From a virus: DNA of 32,388 nt. Numbering within the stretch: position 1 is the stretch's first letter; each line of letters starts with the position of its first letter. This document shows, one piece after another, positions 21,802 through 29,425 of this stretch. The stretch is taken from positions 1-32,388 of IMG/VR virus record IMGVR_UViG_3300045999_000957, one strand, 5' to 3'. The notes below the pieces were generated by a model that was given only the letters and a program-made list of their open reading frames with translations, searched no databases and was not told where the DNA came from. The position numbers were made by a program, and so were the translations under genes.

Positions 21802-22371
21802 TTGAATAAGTTTGCACAACAATTATTACTTGAGAGAACTACTCTTGGGTTAAACCAACAGGAAGTTGCTGATGAAATTTCCATTAGTCAACAAGCTGTT
21901 GCAAGATGGGAGACTGGTGTTTCTTATCCAAGGATGGCTGTACTAAATAGGCTTTGTGATTTTTTTGAACATAAGTATTTAGAAAATGGCAATGAATCTT
22001 TTCTGCGAAATACTTCATCTGAAATTCCAAATGTATATTTAACGCAAAACAGTTTGTCTCATTGGATACGTCATGCAAGAAAGCGCAAGAATCTTAGACA
22101 GCAAGATGTTGCTGAAAAGCTTGGAATACTTAGATCAACAATAGCCCACTGGGAAACATCCAGAACGAAGCCAAGCAAAGAGATACTTGTAGAGTTTGAA
22201 AATCTTGTTGGGCAAACATACGAAGGAGATATTGAAAACAATAATTCTTCTTTTAAATCATTAAACAATGCTGACGTTGATGCAATATTGATTTGTTCTA
22301 GATTGCAAAAGACATCTACTTATGATCTTATTTTGCTAGTGCAATCTTTTTTGAAGGAGAAAAACGCATGA
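21802..22371 (+). CDS. Double helix-turn-helix (XRE-type) regulator, 189 aa
   Basis: Two XRE-type domains follow one another: LGLNQQEVADEISISQQAVA with RWETG (about residues 15-50) and KNLRQQDVAEKLGILRSTIA with HWETS (about 90-125). After them comes a short helical tail without a peptidase, so it is not a self-cleaving CI-type repressor. TTG at 21802 with AAGGA upstream is the likely start. It is clearly richer in AT than the recombination genes before it, suggesting later arrival. It may repress early genes or the host. Confidence 0.82.
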   Translation: MNKFAQQLLLERTTLGLNQQEVADEISISQQAVARWETGVSYPRMAVLNRLCDFFEHKYLENGNESFLRNTSSEIPNVYLTQNSLSHWIRHARKRKNLRQQDVAEKLGILRSTIAHWETSRTKPSKEILVEFENLVGQTYEGDIENNNSSFKSLNNADVDAILICSRLQKTSTYDLILLVQSFLKEKNA

Positions 22372-22395
22372 CACATATAAACTGTTGGAGGAACT

Positions 22396-22593
22396 ATGCG
22401 TAAACCAGTGGCAATAACAGCACCGTATAGAGTGTCTAAAGATGACTTCAACGATACGGAGAAGTTGTCTAGGGTGAAGCAGGAGATCATCAGTAACCCA
22501 TCCAAGGAGGCACAGTTAATCGCAGAGGTTACTGTGCTAACTGAGTTGGTGCGCGCTTTGTCTGACAGAGTTAGAGAACTGGAGAACAAATGA
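22396..22593 (+). CDS. Small helical protein, 65 aa
   Basis: Begins MRKPVAITAPYRVSKDDFND and ends in a coiled coil (TVLTELVRALSDRVRELENK). The ribosome site GGAGG is strong. The family is unknown to me. It is ATGA-coupled to the next small gene, so it belongs to the early operon. Confidence 0.7.
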   Translation: MRKPVAITAPYRVSKDDFNDTEKLSRVKQEIISNPSKEAQLIAEVTVLTELVRALSDRVRELENK

Positions 22594-22751
22594 CACCAGT
22601 TAAAACTCAGTGGGCTTCACCACCACCTTGGGCAAAGCCAGTTTCAAAGTGTGAAACTTTAGGTATCTGCCAGTCTTTGCCAAAAAAAGTATGCACCAAA
22701 TGTCCGCAAAGGAAAACATATGAACAAAGAAACTTTAAAAACACTGCATGA
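22590..22751 (+). CDS. Small Cys-rich protein, 53 aa
   Basis: MTPVKTQWASPPPWAKPVSK then CETLGIC and VCTKCPQRKTYE. Four cysteines arranged C-x5-C and CxxC can bind one zinc ion. GGAG precedes the ATG by 5 bases, and the start overlaps the previous stop by ATGA. The last 32 bases overlap the next gene. No named family is recognised. Confidence 0.6.
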   Translation: MTPVKTQWASPPPWAKPVSKCETLGICQSLPKKVCTKCPQRKTYEQRNFKNTA

Positions 22752-23025
22752 TGCTTTAAATGCCCTTGGAAATAGTAGAGACTTTATCTATTTTTCAAAT
22801 GCAAAAAAAATTCCTTGGAATGAAGATAAACAACTTCTTGAAAATACAAAAATAATATTGCGGTTACGAAAGTTAATTAAAGATATTGAAGATCAAGAAG
22901 AAAAACCATTTAAACCTTGGATTGGATTAACTGGTGATGAGATAGACCAAATCTATTTTGCAACTGATGACGAAGGCGAAGCGATTGAATTAACTGAAGC
23001 CAAACTCAAGGAGAAGAACACATGA
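22720..23025 (+). CDS. Hypothetical early protein, 101 aa
   Basis: Lys/Glu-rich helical N-terminus (MNKETLKTLHDALNALGNSR) and an acidic C-terminal motif (PWIGLTGDEIDQIYFATDDE), the latter common in small phage proteins as W-GLTDEEI. The function is unknown. The ribosome site AAGGA is good. AT-rich like the double-HTH gene. Confidence 0.72.
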   Translation: MNKETLKTLHDALNALGNSRDFIYFSNAKKIPWNEDKQLLENTKIILRLRKLIKDIEDQEEKPFKPWIGLTGDEIDQIYFATDDEGEAIELTEAKLKEKNT

Positions 23026-23126
23026 TTGAAAGCATCCTGACCATCATTGCTTTATTGTTGGTAGGTGCTTGTGTAGGGGTTGGCGTGATCATCGCCATCC
23101 TCTACTTCAGCATGGACAACGACTAA
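23022..23126 (+). CDS. Tiny membrane protein, 34 aa
   Basis: MIESILTIIALLLVGACVGV followed by GVIIAILYFSMDND: one hydrophobic helix with a short acidic end. ATGA-coupled to the gene before, with AAGGAG upstream. It ends 4 bases inside the facing endolysin gene. Role unknown; a small pore-type or anchor protein is possible. Confidence 0.62.
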   Translation: MIESILTIIALLLVGACVGVGVIIAILYFSMDND

Positions 23127-23722
23127 GCTATAACAGCAAGTGCCTCGCGCACATGCTTTTCTCTATCGGCCAGCCCGATGACACCGCCATTTATTATTTT
23201 GGTGACCTTAACAAAGTCAAGGGCATCCGCTGGTGAATTGAGATTATGTGTTGACCAGAACCAGCCTGCTGTGAGGGCGGCATATCTAGGGGTTGCCACA
23301 AGATCAGGCTCCATAACAAAATCCACACCAAGCGCCTTGCCTGCGTGGAAATGGTTTGAGTGTCCGGTAAGCTGAACCAGACCTTTTCCCCTGAACCGAT
23401 ACCCGTCACCAGATGCTTCATCTCTATTCCCCATACGGTCTGCGTAAACCTTGTTGGCAATAGCCCGTGCGTTGCCTGCGTACTGGTTGGCAACTTCAAT
23501 AGTAGGAAATCTCTTTGGCCATAACTTCATAAGCGTTGCCGCTTTGTAGTTCAGGTTCTCTTGCAACATCTTGAAGTTGCCACTCTCATGCGAACACTGG
23601 CCAATGAACATAGCCCGCTGGTTGCTGGTAACAATTCCAAATTTCTCAAATGTATTGTTCAGTGCATCTACCCACTCGACACCAATGTGTAAGCGTTTTA
23701 ATTGTTCAGCGTTTACTGCCAT
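23123..23722 (-). CDS. Endolysin, GH19 chitinase-like, 199 aa
   Basis: Cuts the glycan strands of peptidoglycan at the end of infection. GH19 marks are QCSHESGNFKMLQENLNY (catalytic acid E46, second Glu at 55), ANQYAGNARAIAN, YRFRGKGLVQLTG (108-120) and the helix WFWSTHNLNSPAD. It is a single-domain enzyme without signal peptide, so it needs a holin. The ribosome site GGAG is clear. It is the last gene of the late operon and meets the early operon head-on. Confidence 0.93.
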   Translation of the reverse strand: MAVNAEQLKRLHIGVEWVDALNNTFEKFGIVTSNQRAMFIGQCSHESGNFKMLQENLNYKAATLMKLWPKRFPTIEVANQYAGNARAIANKVYADRMGNRDEASGDGYRFRGKGLVQLTGHSNHFHAGKALGVDFVMEPDLVATPRYAALTAGWFWSTHNLNSPADALDFVKVTKIINGGVIGLADREKHVREALAVIA

Positions 23723-24173
23723 TTGCTTTCTCCATTACTTGTTGGTAGGCATCGATGCAGGCGTTGAGTTGGTTGATTGCTTTGTCTCCGTCTGCGACGA
23801 TTTGAGCAATAAGTCTGAGAGTCTCTGTGTCAGATTCGGTTGCCGCTTGACTGCTATTTCCGCTGGCAGGGGTGGGATTTCCATTGGTTTGTACGCAACT
23901 TGTGGACGGGAGGCGCACCCGACCAGCACGAATAGCACGATCAAGAGAAGACTGTTTTTCAGATATGGCATTGTTGGCCTCCAAAAGTTTTGATGATTGA
24001 TCATTAAGTTGTTTAGCAAGTTCTTGTTCTTTGGTACGAGACTCTTCATTCTTGATAGCAATCTCTGCCTGCATCTCAGCATCACGCTCTACCCATCCCT
24101 TATGGTGGCCATAGCCATAGAAGCCAGCCAAGGCCAGTAGAACACCAAGTATTACCCAAGGGTTTGGAATCAT
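23706..24173 (-). CDS. Rz: Inner-membrane spanin (Rz-like), 155 aa
   Basis: One N-terminal membrane anchor (PWVILGVLLALAGFYGYGHH) followed by a long charged helix (MQAEIAIKNEESRTKEQELA), as in Rz proteins that fuse inner and outer membranes after the wall is cut. An Rz1 lipoprotein is nested in another frame (23735-23971), the classic arrangement. It overlaps the endolysin start by 17 bases and the holin candidate by ATGA. Confidence 0.9.
   Translation of the reverse strand: MIPNPWVILGVLLALAGFYGYGHHKGWVERDAEMQAEIAIKNEESRTKEQELAKQLNDQSSKLLEANNAISEKQSSLDRAIRAGRVRLPSTSCVQTNGNPTPASGNSSQAATESDTETLRLIAQIVADGDKAINQLNACIDAYQQVMEKANGSKR
23735..23971 (-). CDS. Rz1: Outer-membrane spanin lipoprotein (Rz1-like), nested in Rz, 78 aa
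   Basis: MPYLKNSLLLIVLFVLVGCA is a lipoprotein signal with lipobox LVGC (lipid-carrying Cys19), followed by a proline-rich stretch (YKPMEIPPLPAEI) as usual for Rz1. The ATG at 23971 has a perfect GGAGG 6 bases upstream, although it lies inside Rz. The longer frame from 24085 lacks a signal at its start, so I reject that start. Confidence 0.92.
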   Translation of the reverse strand: MPYLKNSLLLIVLFVLVGCASRPQVAYKPMEIPPLPAEIAVKRQPNLTQRLSDLLLKSSQTETKQSTNSTPASMPTNK

Positions 24174-24679
24174 GTTTCAGCCCTCGCTAAGGCACGTTCC
24201 TGCGCTATCTCTTCCTTGGCAGGGTCAACGTAGTCAGGCGGTGTTGTTGGCGGTGGAGGCGCTCTCCAATCCTCATCCAAAGGAGGATTTACCCATACAG
24301 GCAAATCATTAGAAGTAACTGCTTGCGGTGCGCTTACAGGTACAGGCGTAGTCGGTGTTGTTGGTGGAGTAATAATAGAAGGAGCAATTTTTTCGGCAAT
24401 GGCTTTAGCACCTGCTTTAATGGCAAACATACCAATCAATGTAGTTACTGAGCCTGTCATCAAAAGCATCACATCGTTAAGCATTTTGGTAAATGCCGCA
24501 TCAATGGGAGCCATAGTCTTAATTGGCTGTTGAACATACATAAGCGAATAGACCATAGACATTACTGTTCCACCAAAAACAGTCATCAAAACTATGACCA
24601 CAAAAGACCATATAACAATTTGAATAAGAAGAACTAAATCCTCAACTGTTCTTATTTTGAATTCGTCAAATGCGCTCAT
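24170..24679 (-). CDS. Holin candidate, two membrane helices, 169 aa
   Basis: Two hydrophobic segments (about 17-48, LVLLIQIVIWSFVVIVLMTV and onward; about 71-90, VMLLMTGSVTTLIGMFAIKA) are followed by a Lys-containing helix and a proline-rich C-terminal tail (ITPPTTPTTPVPVSAP, PPPPTTPPDYVDP). Place just before Rz/Rz1 and endolysin favours a holin. The long tail is unusual for a holin, and several other membrane genes stand next to it, so the call is provisional. Confidence 0.65.
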   Translation of the reverse strand: MSAFDEFKIRTVEDLVLLIQIVIWSFVVIVLMTVFGGTVMSMVYSLMYVQQPIKTMAPIDAAFTKMLNDVMLLMTGSVTTLIGMFAIKAGAKAIAEKIAPSIITPPTTPTTPVPVSAPQAVTSNDLPVWVNPPLDEDWRAPPPPTTPPDYVDPAKEEIAQERALARAET

Positions 24680-24888
24680 TTTTGTGGCTCCGATGTGGTT
24701 TGCGCTGGTACTATGGCTTGCTTTTCAAGGATTGGGGCAACCAAGTAATCAGGACAATCTTGACTAAATTGACAATCAGGACGCTGACAACGCTTGGCAG
24801 AGAAGTTCTTAGGGTCTTGACAAAAATATCTCACACGTTCGTCACACGCATACAAAAACAGAAAAACTATACATATCAGGTATTTCAT
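24676..24888 (-). CDS. Small Cys-rich lipoprotein, 70 aa
   Basis: MKYLICIVFLFLYACDERVR carries a signal peptide with a lipobox-like LYAC, then FCQDPKNFSAKRCQRPDCQF and CPDYL with four more cysteines. The pattern C-PKNFSAKRCQRPDC is familiar to me from environmental phage lysis regions. Probably exported and lipid-anchored, perhaps disulfide-bonded; the function is unknown. ATGA overlaps on both sides. Confidence 0.7.
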   Translation of the reverse strand: MKYLICIVFLFLYACDERVRYFCQDPKNFSAKRCQRPDCQFSQDCPDYLVAPILEKQAIVPAQTTSEPQK

Positions 24889-25019
24889 TTTTGTTCTTTC
24901 AATTCTTGCTTTAACTTTCTCAATTCTTTAATCTCTTTCTTGAGTTGAGCTTTCATGTATAGCGTTTCAACGTACGCCATACTTGTTGCACCAACGACAA
25001 CGCATAGCATCACGCCCAT
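24885..25019 (-). CDS. Small membrane protein with charged tail, 44 aa
   Basis: MGVMLCVVVGATSMAYVETL forms a hydrophobic helix, followed by a highly charged helix (KAQLKKEIKELRKLKQELKE). It is coupled by TAATG to the gene before and ATGA to the gene after, so it is very likely translated. An Rz-like or antiholin-like accessory role is possible. Confidence 0.65.
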   Translation of the reverse strand: MGVMLCVVVGATSMAYVETLYMKAQLKKEIKELRKLKQELKEQK

Positions 25020-25750
25020 TAAAACCCATCCGACAAGTTTTGTAGTTGCCACATTAGCCACCCAAAAATTACAGAGATAAACATTATTGCAACCGCTCCA
25101 CTTGTTAACTCAACAAACCTAATCTCTTCTTGCTCCTTGCGCCACCTTGCAAGTCTAGCCCTGCGAATCATCTCAGACCTAGCCCACGCCTGCTCTTGTT
25201 CAATCCGTCCGTACATCACCAAAAATCTACTATACAAATCTTTCAACTCTGCTGGCGCATACACCATTGCTTCTCTGGTCTGCTCTAGCAACTTCTCCAT
25301 CTGCAACTCAACCAGTACACGTTCGATTGCTTTCTTGCTGGTGTTCTGACTTGGGTCATAGTTAGTCTTGCTTGTCTCTTCTAACTCTATGTAGTAGTTG
25401 TTAATCTGTTGTTGTGTGTCAAAAAGAATTCCAAGGTTGTCACCAATTTCTTTGATTAGTTTTAGTTCTAATTGTTCGTAGGATTGTGCGGAAGCTGTTG
25501 TTTTGGTTGCTGTTTTGGCTGGCGCTTTCGCCACAGGCTTTGTCGTATCACTTGCAGTCTTTTCTTTAGATGTGAACAGTCCAATGAACCAGCTAAAAAT
25601 ACCCTTGATTGCTTTAACGTCTGCCAAGACCCCTTCAACTGTTTTTTTAGCACCCTCCAACTCAAGCCTACCAGCGTGTAAATAATCGCAACCCTGTTTG
25701 ATAGCAGAAAAAGCACCCTGCGCCAAAAGTAGGAGAGAGAAAGGGTCCAC
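25019..25750 (-). CDS. Membrane-anchored phage protein, 243 aa
   Basis: MDPFSLLLLAQGAFSAIKQG and the following region resemble proteins of cyanophages and pelagiphages near their lysis genes. A Lys/Ala/Thr-rich linker (65-90) leads to a helical domain with YEQLELKLIKEIGDNLGILF and ends in basic WARSEMIRRARLARWRKEQE plus a C-terminal membrane helix (VAIMFISVIFGWLMW). Starts at GTG (25750); the ATG two bases earlier is in another frame. Function unknown, possibly in lysis timing. Confidence 0.72.
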   Translation of the reverse strand: MDPFSLLLLAQGAFSAIKQGCDYLHAGRLELEGAKKTVEGVLADVKAIKGIFSWFIGLFTSKEKTASDTTKPVAKAPAKTATKTTASAQSYEQLELKLIKEIGDNLGILFDTQQQINNYYIELEETSKTNYDPSQNTSKKAIERVLVELQMEKLLEQTREAMVYAPAELKDLYSRFLVMYGRIEQEQAWARSEMIRRARLARWRKEQEEIRFVELTSGAVAIMFISVIFGWLMWQLQNLSDGF

Positions 25751-25751
25751 A

Positions 25752-25949
25752 TCACAAGCCTAGCAACTTCTTAACAAAGTCTGCCGCCACGCCCGGTCCA
25801 AGCAGGACACACAGCATCACTGCATAAATCAGATATTCAATCTTGGCCATGCGCTTGTCGCCAACAGATAGAGATTCATCAATGCGCTTGTAACGCTCAC
25901 TACACAGAGCTTCATGCACGGCCAAGCGTGTCTCAGTATCTTCAAGCAT
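25752..25949 (-). CDS. Small membrane protein, 65 aa
   Basis: A charged helical N-terminus (LEDTETRLAVHEALCSERYK) is followed by one membrane helix (IEYLIYAVMLCVLLGPGVAA) and a short basic end. The layout resembles small haemolysin-like or holin-like phage proteins with E--RLA-HE-LC-ERYK. It overlaps the gene before by 8 bases. It is an alternative holin or antiholin candidate. Confidence 0.7.
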   Translation of the reverse strand: MLEDTETRLAVHEALCSERYKRIDESLSVGDKRMAKIEYLIYAVMLCVLLGPGVAADFVKKLLGL

Positions 25950-26304
25950 TTATCTCAACCCATGCCAATGTAGGCTCATCCCAAGAATAACGCTTGCCAT
26001 CCGTTGGCATTGATGTTGGTGCATACCATAGACAAGTCTCCTCGCTCATAGTCCATGATGGATATGGTTGTGGCGGTATGAAAGCATCACGCCCTGTGTC
26101 GTATGTGTAACCAATACTAGCGTAATTTTTGCGAATGTTGCCGTTGTACGAAGTCTGAACCCAAGTACCACCCAGCAAACTCTCCAGAAACGCCGCACCA
26201 ATGTATTCTTTTTCAACGCCAGACGCATCAGACGTGTCTTTGTTGTCAACAACCACAACCCGCAAAACGATGTTGTTGCTGTCAATTTGGGCAAAGTGTG
26301 CCAT
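25942..26304 (-). CDS. Conserved tail-region protein, 120 aa
   Basis: MAHFAQIDSNNIVLRVVVVD followed by GTWVQTSYNGNIRKNYASIG, YTYD---DAFIPPQPYPSW and W---P-AWVE: a beta-rich pattern common in cyanophages and other environmental phages, usually after tail fibre genes. Its role is unknown; it may be a small tail or chaperone protein. It begins 2 bases after the oxygenase stop. Confidence 0.82.
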   Translation of the reverse strand: MAHFAQIDSNNIVLRVVVVDNKDTSDASGVEKEYIGAAFLESLLGGTWVQTSYNGNIRKNYASIGYTYDTGRDAFIPPQPYPSWTMSEETCLWYAPTSMPTDGKRYSWDEPTLAWVEINA

Positions 26305-26306
26305 TT

Positions 26307-26909
26307 TTAAGCCTCTAATCTCAAACCAGTAAGGGACATTTCTTCCCCAACCACACCAACAGGGAACGTGTTAAACGACATCGAAATACGAACATCCTCA
26401 CCCTGCACATTTGGAACCATGTGTTGCAAGGACGACGGGAACAGGATCAAACGCCCTTTGATGGCCTCAAACCACCAAGACTCTGAGTTGTACAAGTTCC
26501 AATCCTTGGGCGGGAATTTGATCTGCTCAAACCCATCTTTGTAAAAATAAATGAGGTCTTTCGGATTGGTGTTGATGTAGAACACCCCGCTAACAAACGA
26601 GTTGGGGTGTGCGTGCTTGTGATGAAATTGCCCTTGCTCAGAGTAGTTGACCCAAGACTGCGTGATCCGCAGGTGAACATTATGGGCGGGGTTTGATGTG
26701 GCCTTGAAATACTCAGCAACACAATCTTCCATCCAGCCGCGCAGGGATGTCATGTTCTGGTGACGCAAGATGCAATTGTCCACACTGGTCGAGTTCCCAG
26801 TGTTGGGACGAACCTCCTGCCCACGGAAAAATAGCATTTCTTTCTCGGTCAGTTCCCGATCAAGATCAAACATCCCGATGGGGATAGGGAAAAGATTGTG
26901 CATGTTCAT
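26307..26909 (-). CDS. 2OG-Fe(II) oxygenase (TIGR02466-like), 200 aa
   Basis: Uses 2-oxoglutarate and O2 to hydroxylate a substrate. The iron ligands appear in FHHKHAHPNSFVSGVFYIN (H99, H101), with the distal His in SSLQHMVPN (H163) and the 2OG-binding Arg in VRISMSFN (R174). The spacing fits the phage family close to prolyl hydroxylases. It follows the glycine-rich tail-tip gene and precedes a tail-region protein, so a virion protein may be its target. Its start lacks a clear ribosome site; MHNLF at 26903 is an alternative. Confidence 0.88.
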   Translation of the reverse strand: MNMHNLFPIPIGMFDLDRELTEKEMLFFRGQEVRPNTGNSTSVDNCILRHQNMTSLRGWMEDCVAEYFKATSNPAHNVHLRITQSWVNYSEQGQFHHKHAHPNSFVSGVFYINTNPKDLIYFYKDGFEQIKFPPKDWNLYNSESWWFEAIKGRLILFPSSLQHMVPNVQGEDVRISMSFNTFPVGVVGEEMSLTGLRLEA

Positions 26910-26933
26910 TGTGCGGTAATGTCCATTTCAAAT

Positions 26934-27794
26934 TTAAAATGTTATTGAACCAGAACCTGTCCATTTGTAAATTCTGTAACCACCTGCAACTGTTATGGTT
27001 GGAGAACCTGTCGATGATGCGGCGGCAATGTAACTGTCGGCATATCGAATGATTACAATCCCAGACCCGCCTGCGCCTCCATTTCCGCCAATTGGCCCCC
27101 CTCCACCACCACCACCACCACCACCGCCAGTGTTTGCAGTTGCGGCAGTTGGTGTTGTCAAATAGTTGTTTGAACCATTAGCGCCTCCACCAGAGCCACC
27201 AGTGCCAGCGGTTCCAGAAGTATTTGCGCCGCCGCCACCGCCCCCCGCATATGTTACTGAGGAACCGGAGAGGCTGGATGCTGTACCATTTCCACCGTTA
27301 CCAGCTTTGTTAGGACTTGTAGTTGCAGTTGCTCCAACAGCGCCAGCGCCGCCGCCACCGCCACCGTTTCTTGGAGAAGAAACGCCAGAACCACCGTTAT
27401 TACCTTGAGATGGAGATACGGACGGCGTATTTCCAGTGCCACCAGCGTTTGCGCCGCCGCCGCCGCCCCCAGAGCCGCCGTTAGCACCACCCGCATCAAT
27501 TGCACCGCCGCCGCCTCCAGTAGAAGTGATGGTGCTAAAGACTGAGTTGTTCCCGTTGCCACCATTTGAAGACGGAGCCGATCCAGCAGTGCCACCACCG
27601 CCAACAGTGATTGTGTAAGTTACTCCAGCAGTTACAGATAAATTTGTGGCGGTTCTAAATCCTCCAGCACCGCCACCCCCAGCCTCGGGTCCACCACCTC
27701 CACCACCACCTGCGACAACAAGATATTCAATAGTTGGAGTTATATTAATAAAACTTCTTAAATTTTGATAAACAACTTGTAATGCGCCACTCAT
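26934..27794 (-). CDS. Glycine-rich tail-tip protein, 286 aa
   Basis: A low-complexity protein of glycine runs (VVAGGGGGGGPEAGGGGAGG) broken by short beta strands and ending GGAGGSGIVIIRYADSY plus a small Tyr/Trp-rich beta end. This resembles the polyglycine sandwich of phage adhesins and tail-tip proteins that contact receptors. It starts at 27794 by ATGA overlap with the tail fibre gene, with GGGAG upstream; a TTG 9 codons earlier is less likely. Receptor binding is inferred. Confidence 0.85.
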   Translation of the reverse strand: MSGALQVVYQNLRSFINITPTIEYLVVAGGGGGGGPEAGGGGAGGFRTATNLSVTAGVTYTITVGGGGTAGSAPSSNGGNGNNSVFSTITSTGGGGGAIDAGGANGGSGGGGGGANAGGTGNTPSVSPSQGNNGGSGVSSPRNGGGGGGAGAVGATATTSPNKAGNGGNGTASSLSGSSVTYAGGGGGGANTSGTAGTGGSGGGANGSNNYLTTPTAATANTGGGGGGGGGGGPIGGNGGAGGSGIVIIRYADSYIAAASSTGSPTITVAGGYRIYKWTGSGSITF

Positions 27795-29413
27795 GTTAAA
27801 CCACTCCCAGAAATCAACCAAGTTGTTGAAGTCATTTTGATTGCAGTTGCCGACCCATATTGAGCCAAACTGCGCGAGCCAGTCGTGCCAGCAGAAGACA
27901 GATACATGGTGTCAGTTGTAATAGCAATTGTCACCACTTGGCTTGTCATGTTTATAAAAGTTATTGCCGTGCCAATTGCATAAGCAACAGAACTGTTTGC
28001 AGGGATAGTAAAAGTCCTTGCATTAGCATCAGTTGATGGGTGAAAAATTACTTTCCCTGAGTCTTCTAGAACTGCCGTATAAGCCGCACTCTGACTATTA
28101 ACAGGAATATTTCTAAAACCTACTGCGTTAGTGCCATCAACTGTGCAAGATGACAATGTGCCACTAGCAGGAGTACCTAGTGCTGGTGTTGTCAGAGTCG
28201 GACTAGTTAAAGTCTTGTTAGTCAGCGTATCAGTTGTTGCACGACCCACCAAAGTGTCTGTGCTAGTCGGTAGGGTTAGCGTTCCAGTGTTACTAATGCT
28301 AGATATGACAGGAGTTGTCAACGTCTTGTTTGTTAGCGTCTGAGTATCGGTTGTGCCAACAATAGTCCCAGATGGGCCAGTCATTGTTGATGCTGTACCA
28401 AGACCTAAGTTTGTCCTTGCCGTACTTGCAGATGCAGTTAACTCAGACAAGTTGTTAGTTGTCAGCAAGTAACTAGCACCAGACACATAAGCCGCCACCC
28501 AAGCAGAGCCTGTGTACAAACGCATCTCTGGCACGGTAGTGTTGTAGTACAAAGCTCCAGCAAGCAGTGCGTTGCCATCATTGTCTACAGTTGGGTTGCT
28601 TGCTTTAGCGCCAAGGTAGCGATCATCAAAGCTGTCGTATGCCGCCAATGTTGCATCTCTAGCCGCCTCAGCCGCTGTCTGTGCAGTGGATGCATTACTA
28701 GCAGATGTTGCCGCATTGGTAGCATTGGTAGACGCATTCTGAATTGCAACAATATTTGTAGCATTTGTTGTAACTGCCGCAGATATACCAGCAACAGTTG
28801 TGACATTGCCAGATATGCCTGCAACCGTATTGATATTTGTATTATTTCCAGCAACCGTATTGACACTAGCAATGTTGGTGGCCACCGTATTGATGTTGGC
28901 AGACTGAGCGATCACCGTAGTCACAGAGTCTAACGCTGGACCATTGACAGGATCACCAGTAGTTTCATCAAATGCCAGCACCTTGCCTTTACGTGATGAC
29001 TTAACTGGCAATATCATATTGACATCAGTTGGATCAGTAATAGGCGCTTTTAATCCACGGCTGGCTTCTTCTTTAATCTGCTGTGAATAAATAACCAGAC
29101 TGTCAAACTCATCATTGAGTGTGTTGGCAAACAAGTCACCGCCAGTTACAAAGTCACTAGCGCGCTCAATTGCACGATTACCAACCAGTGTGATCTGATC
29201 AGCACCAGTTGCGGCAACTACAAGCGTTACAGAGCCAGTACCATTTGCATTGATAGTAACTGTGTAGTTAGTAGTCAATGTCAATAGAGTAGTGTTCTTG
29301 TAAACAGCAATGTCTGTATTGGTAAGAATCTCAAAACTAAAACTGTACGGACCAACCCCAGCCGAGCCAGAGTAAACAACTCTGCGGGTTACATTTGATA
29401 TTGGATAACTCAT
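27791..29413 (-). CDS. Tail fibre protein with T7 gp17-type N-terminus, 540 aa
   Basis: Residues 1-130 match the virion-attachment domain of T7 gp17: VTRRVVYSGSAGVGPYSFSF, FEILTNTDIAVYKNTTLLTL, DQITLVGNRAIERASDF, TGGDLFANTLNDEFDSL. Residues 170-255 are a coiled coil with repeats of NI-TVA and AA--A. The rest contains repeats of TDTLTNKTLTSPTLTTP type, as in fibre shafts. The C-terminal end lacks a chaperone-type domain. AAGGAG precedes the ATG. Confidence 0.93.
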   Translation of the reverse strand: MSYPISNVTRRVVYSGSAGVGPYSFSFEILTNTDIAVYKNTTLLTLTTNYTVTINANGTGSVTLVVAATGADQITLVGNRAIERASDFVTGGDLFANTLNDEFDSLVIYSQQIKEEASRGLKAPITDPTDVNMILPVKSSRKGKVLAFDETTGDPVNGPALDSVTTVIAQSANINTVATNIASVNTVAGNNTNINTVAGISGNVTTVAGISAAVTTNATNIVAIQNASTNATNAATSASNASTAQTAAEAARDATLAAYDSFDDRYLGAKASNPTVDNDGNALLAGALYYNTTVPEMRLYTGSAWVAAYVSGASYLLTTNNLSELTASASTARTNLGLGTASTMTGPSGTIVGTTDTQTLTNKTLTTPVISSISNTGTLTLPTSTDTLVGRATTDTLTNKTLTSPTLTTPALGTPASGTLSSCTVDGTNAVGFRNIPVNSQSAAYTAVLEDSGKVIFHPSTDANARTFTIPANSSVAYAIGTAITFINMTSQVVTIAITTDTMYLSSAGTTGSRSLAQYGSATAIKMTSTTWLISGSGLT

Positions 29414-29425
29414 TTATTTAACTCC

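Noticed and set aside
19670-23126. Temperate phage module (integrase, CI, attachment site)
   Set aside because: No integrase, no peptidase-bearing repressor and no tRNA-like attachment site was found.
24086-24173. Longer start for Rz1 upstream of 23971
   Set aside because: The extension would bury the lipoprotein signal; the internal ATG has a perfect GGAGG.
27166-27618. Proline-rich plus-strand frames opposite the glycine-rich gene
   Set aside because: Mirror image of glycine codons; no start signals.
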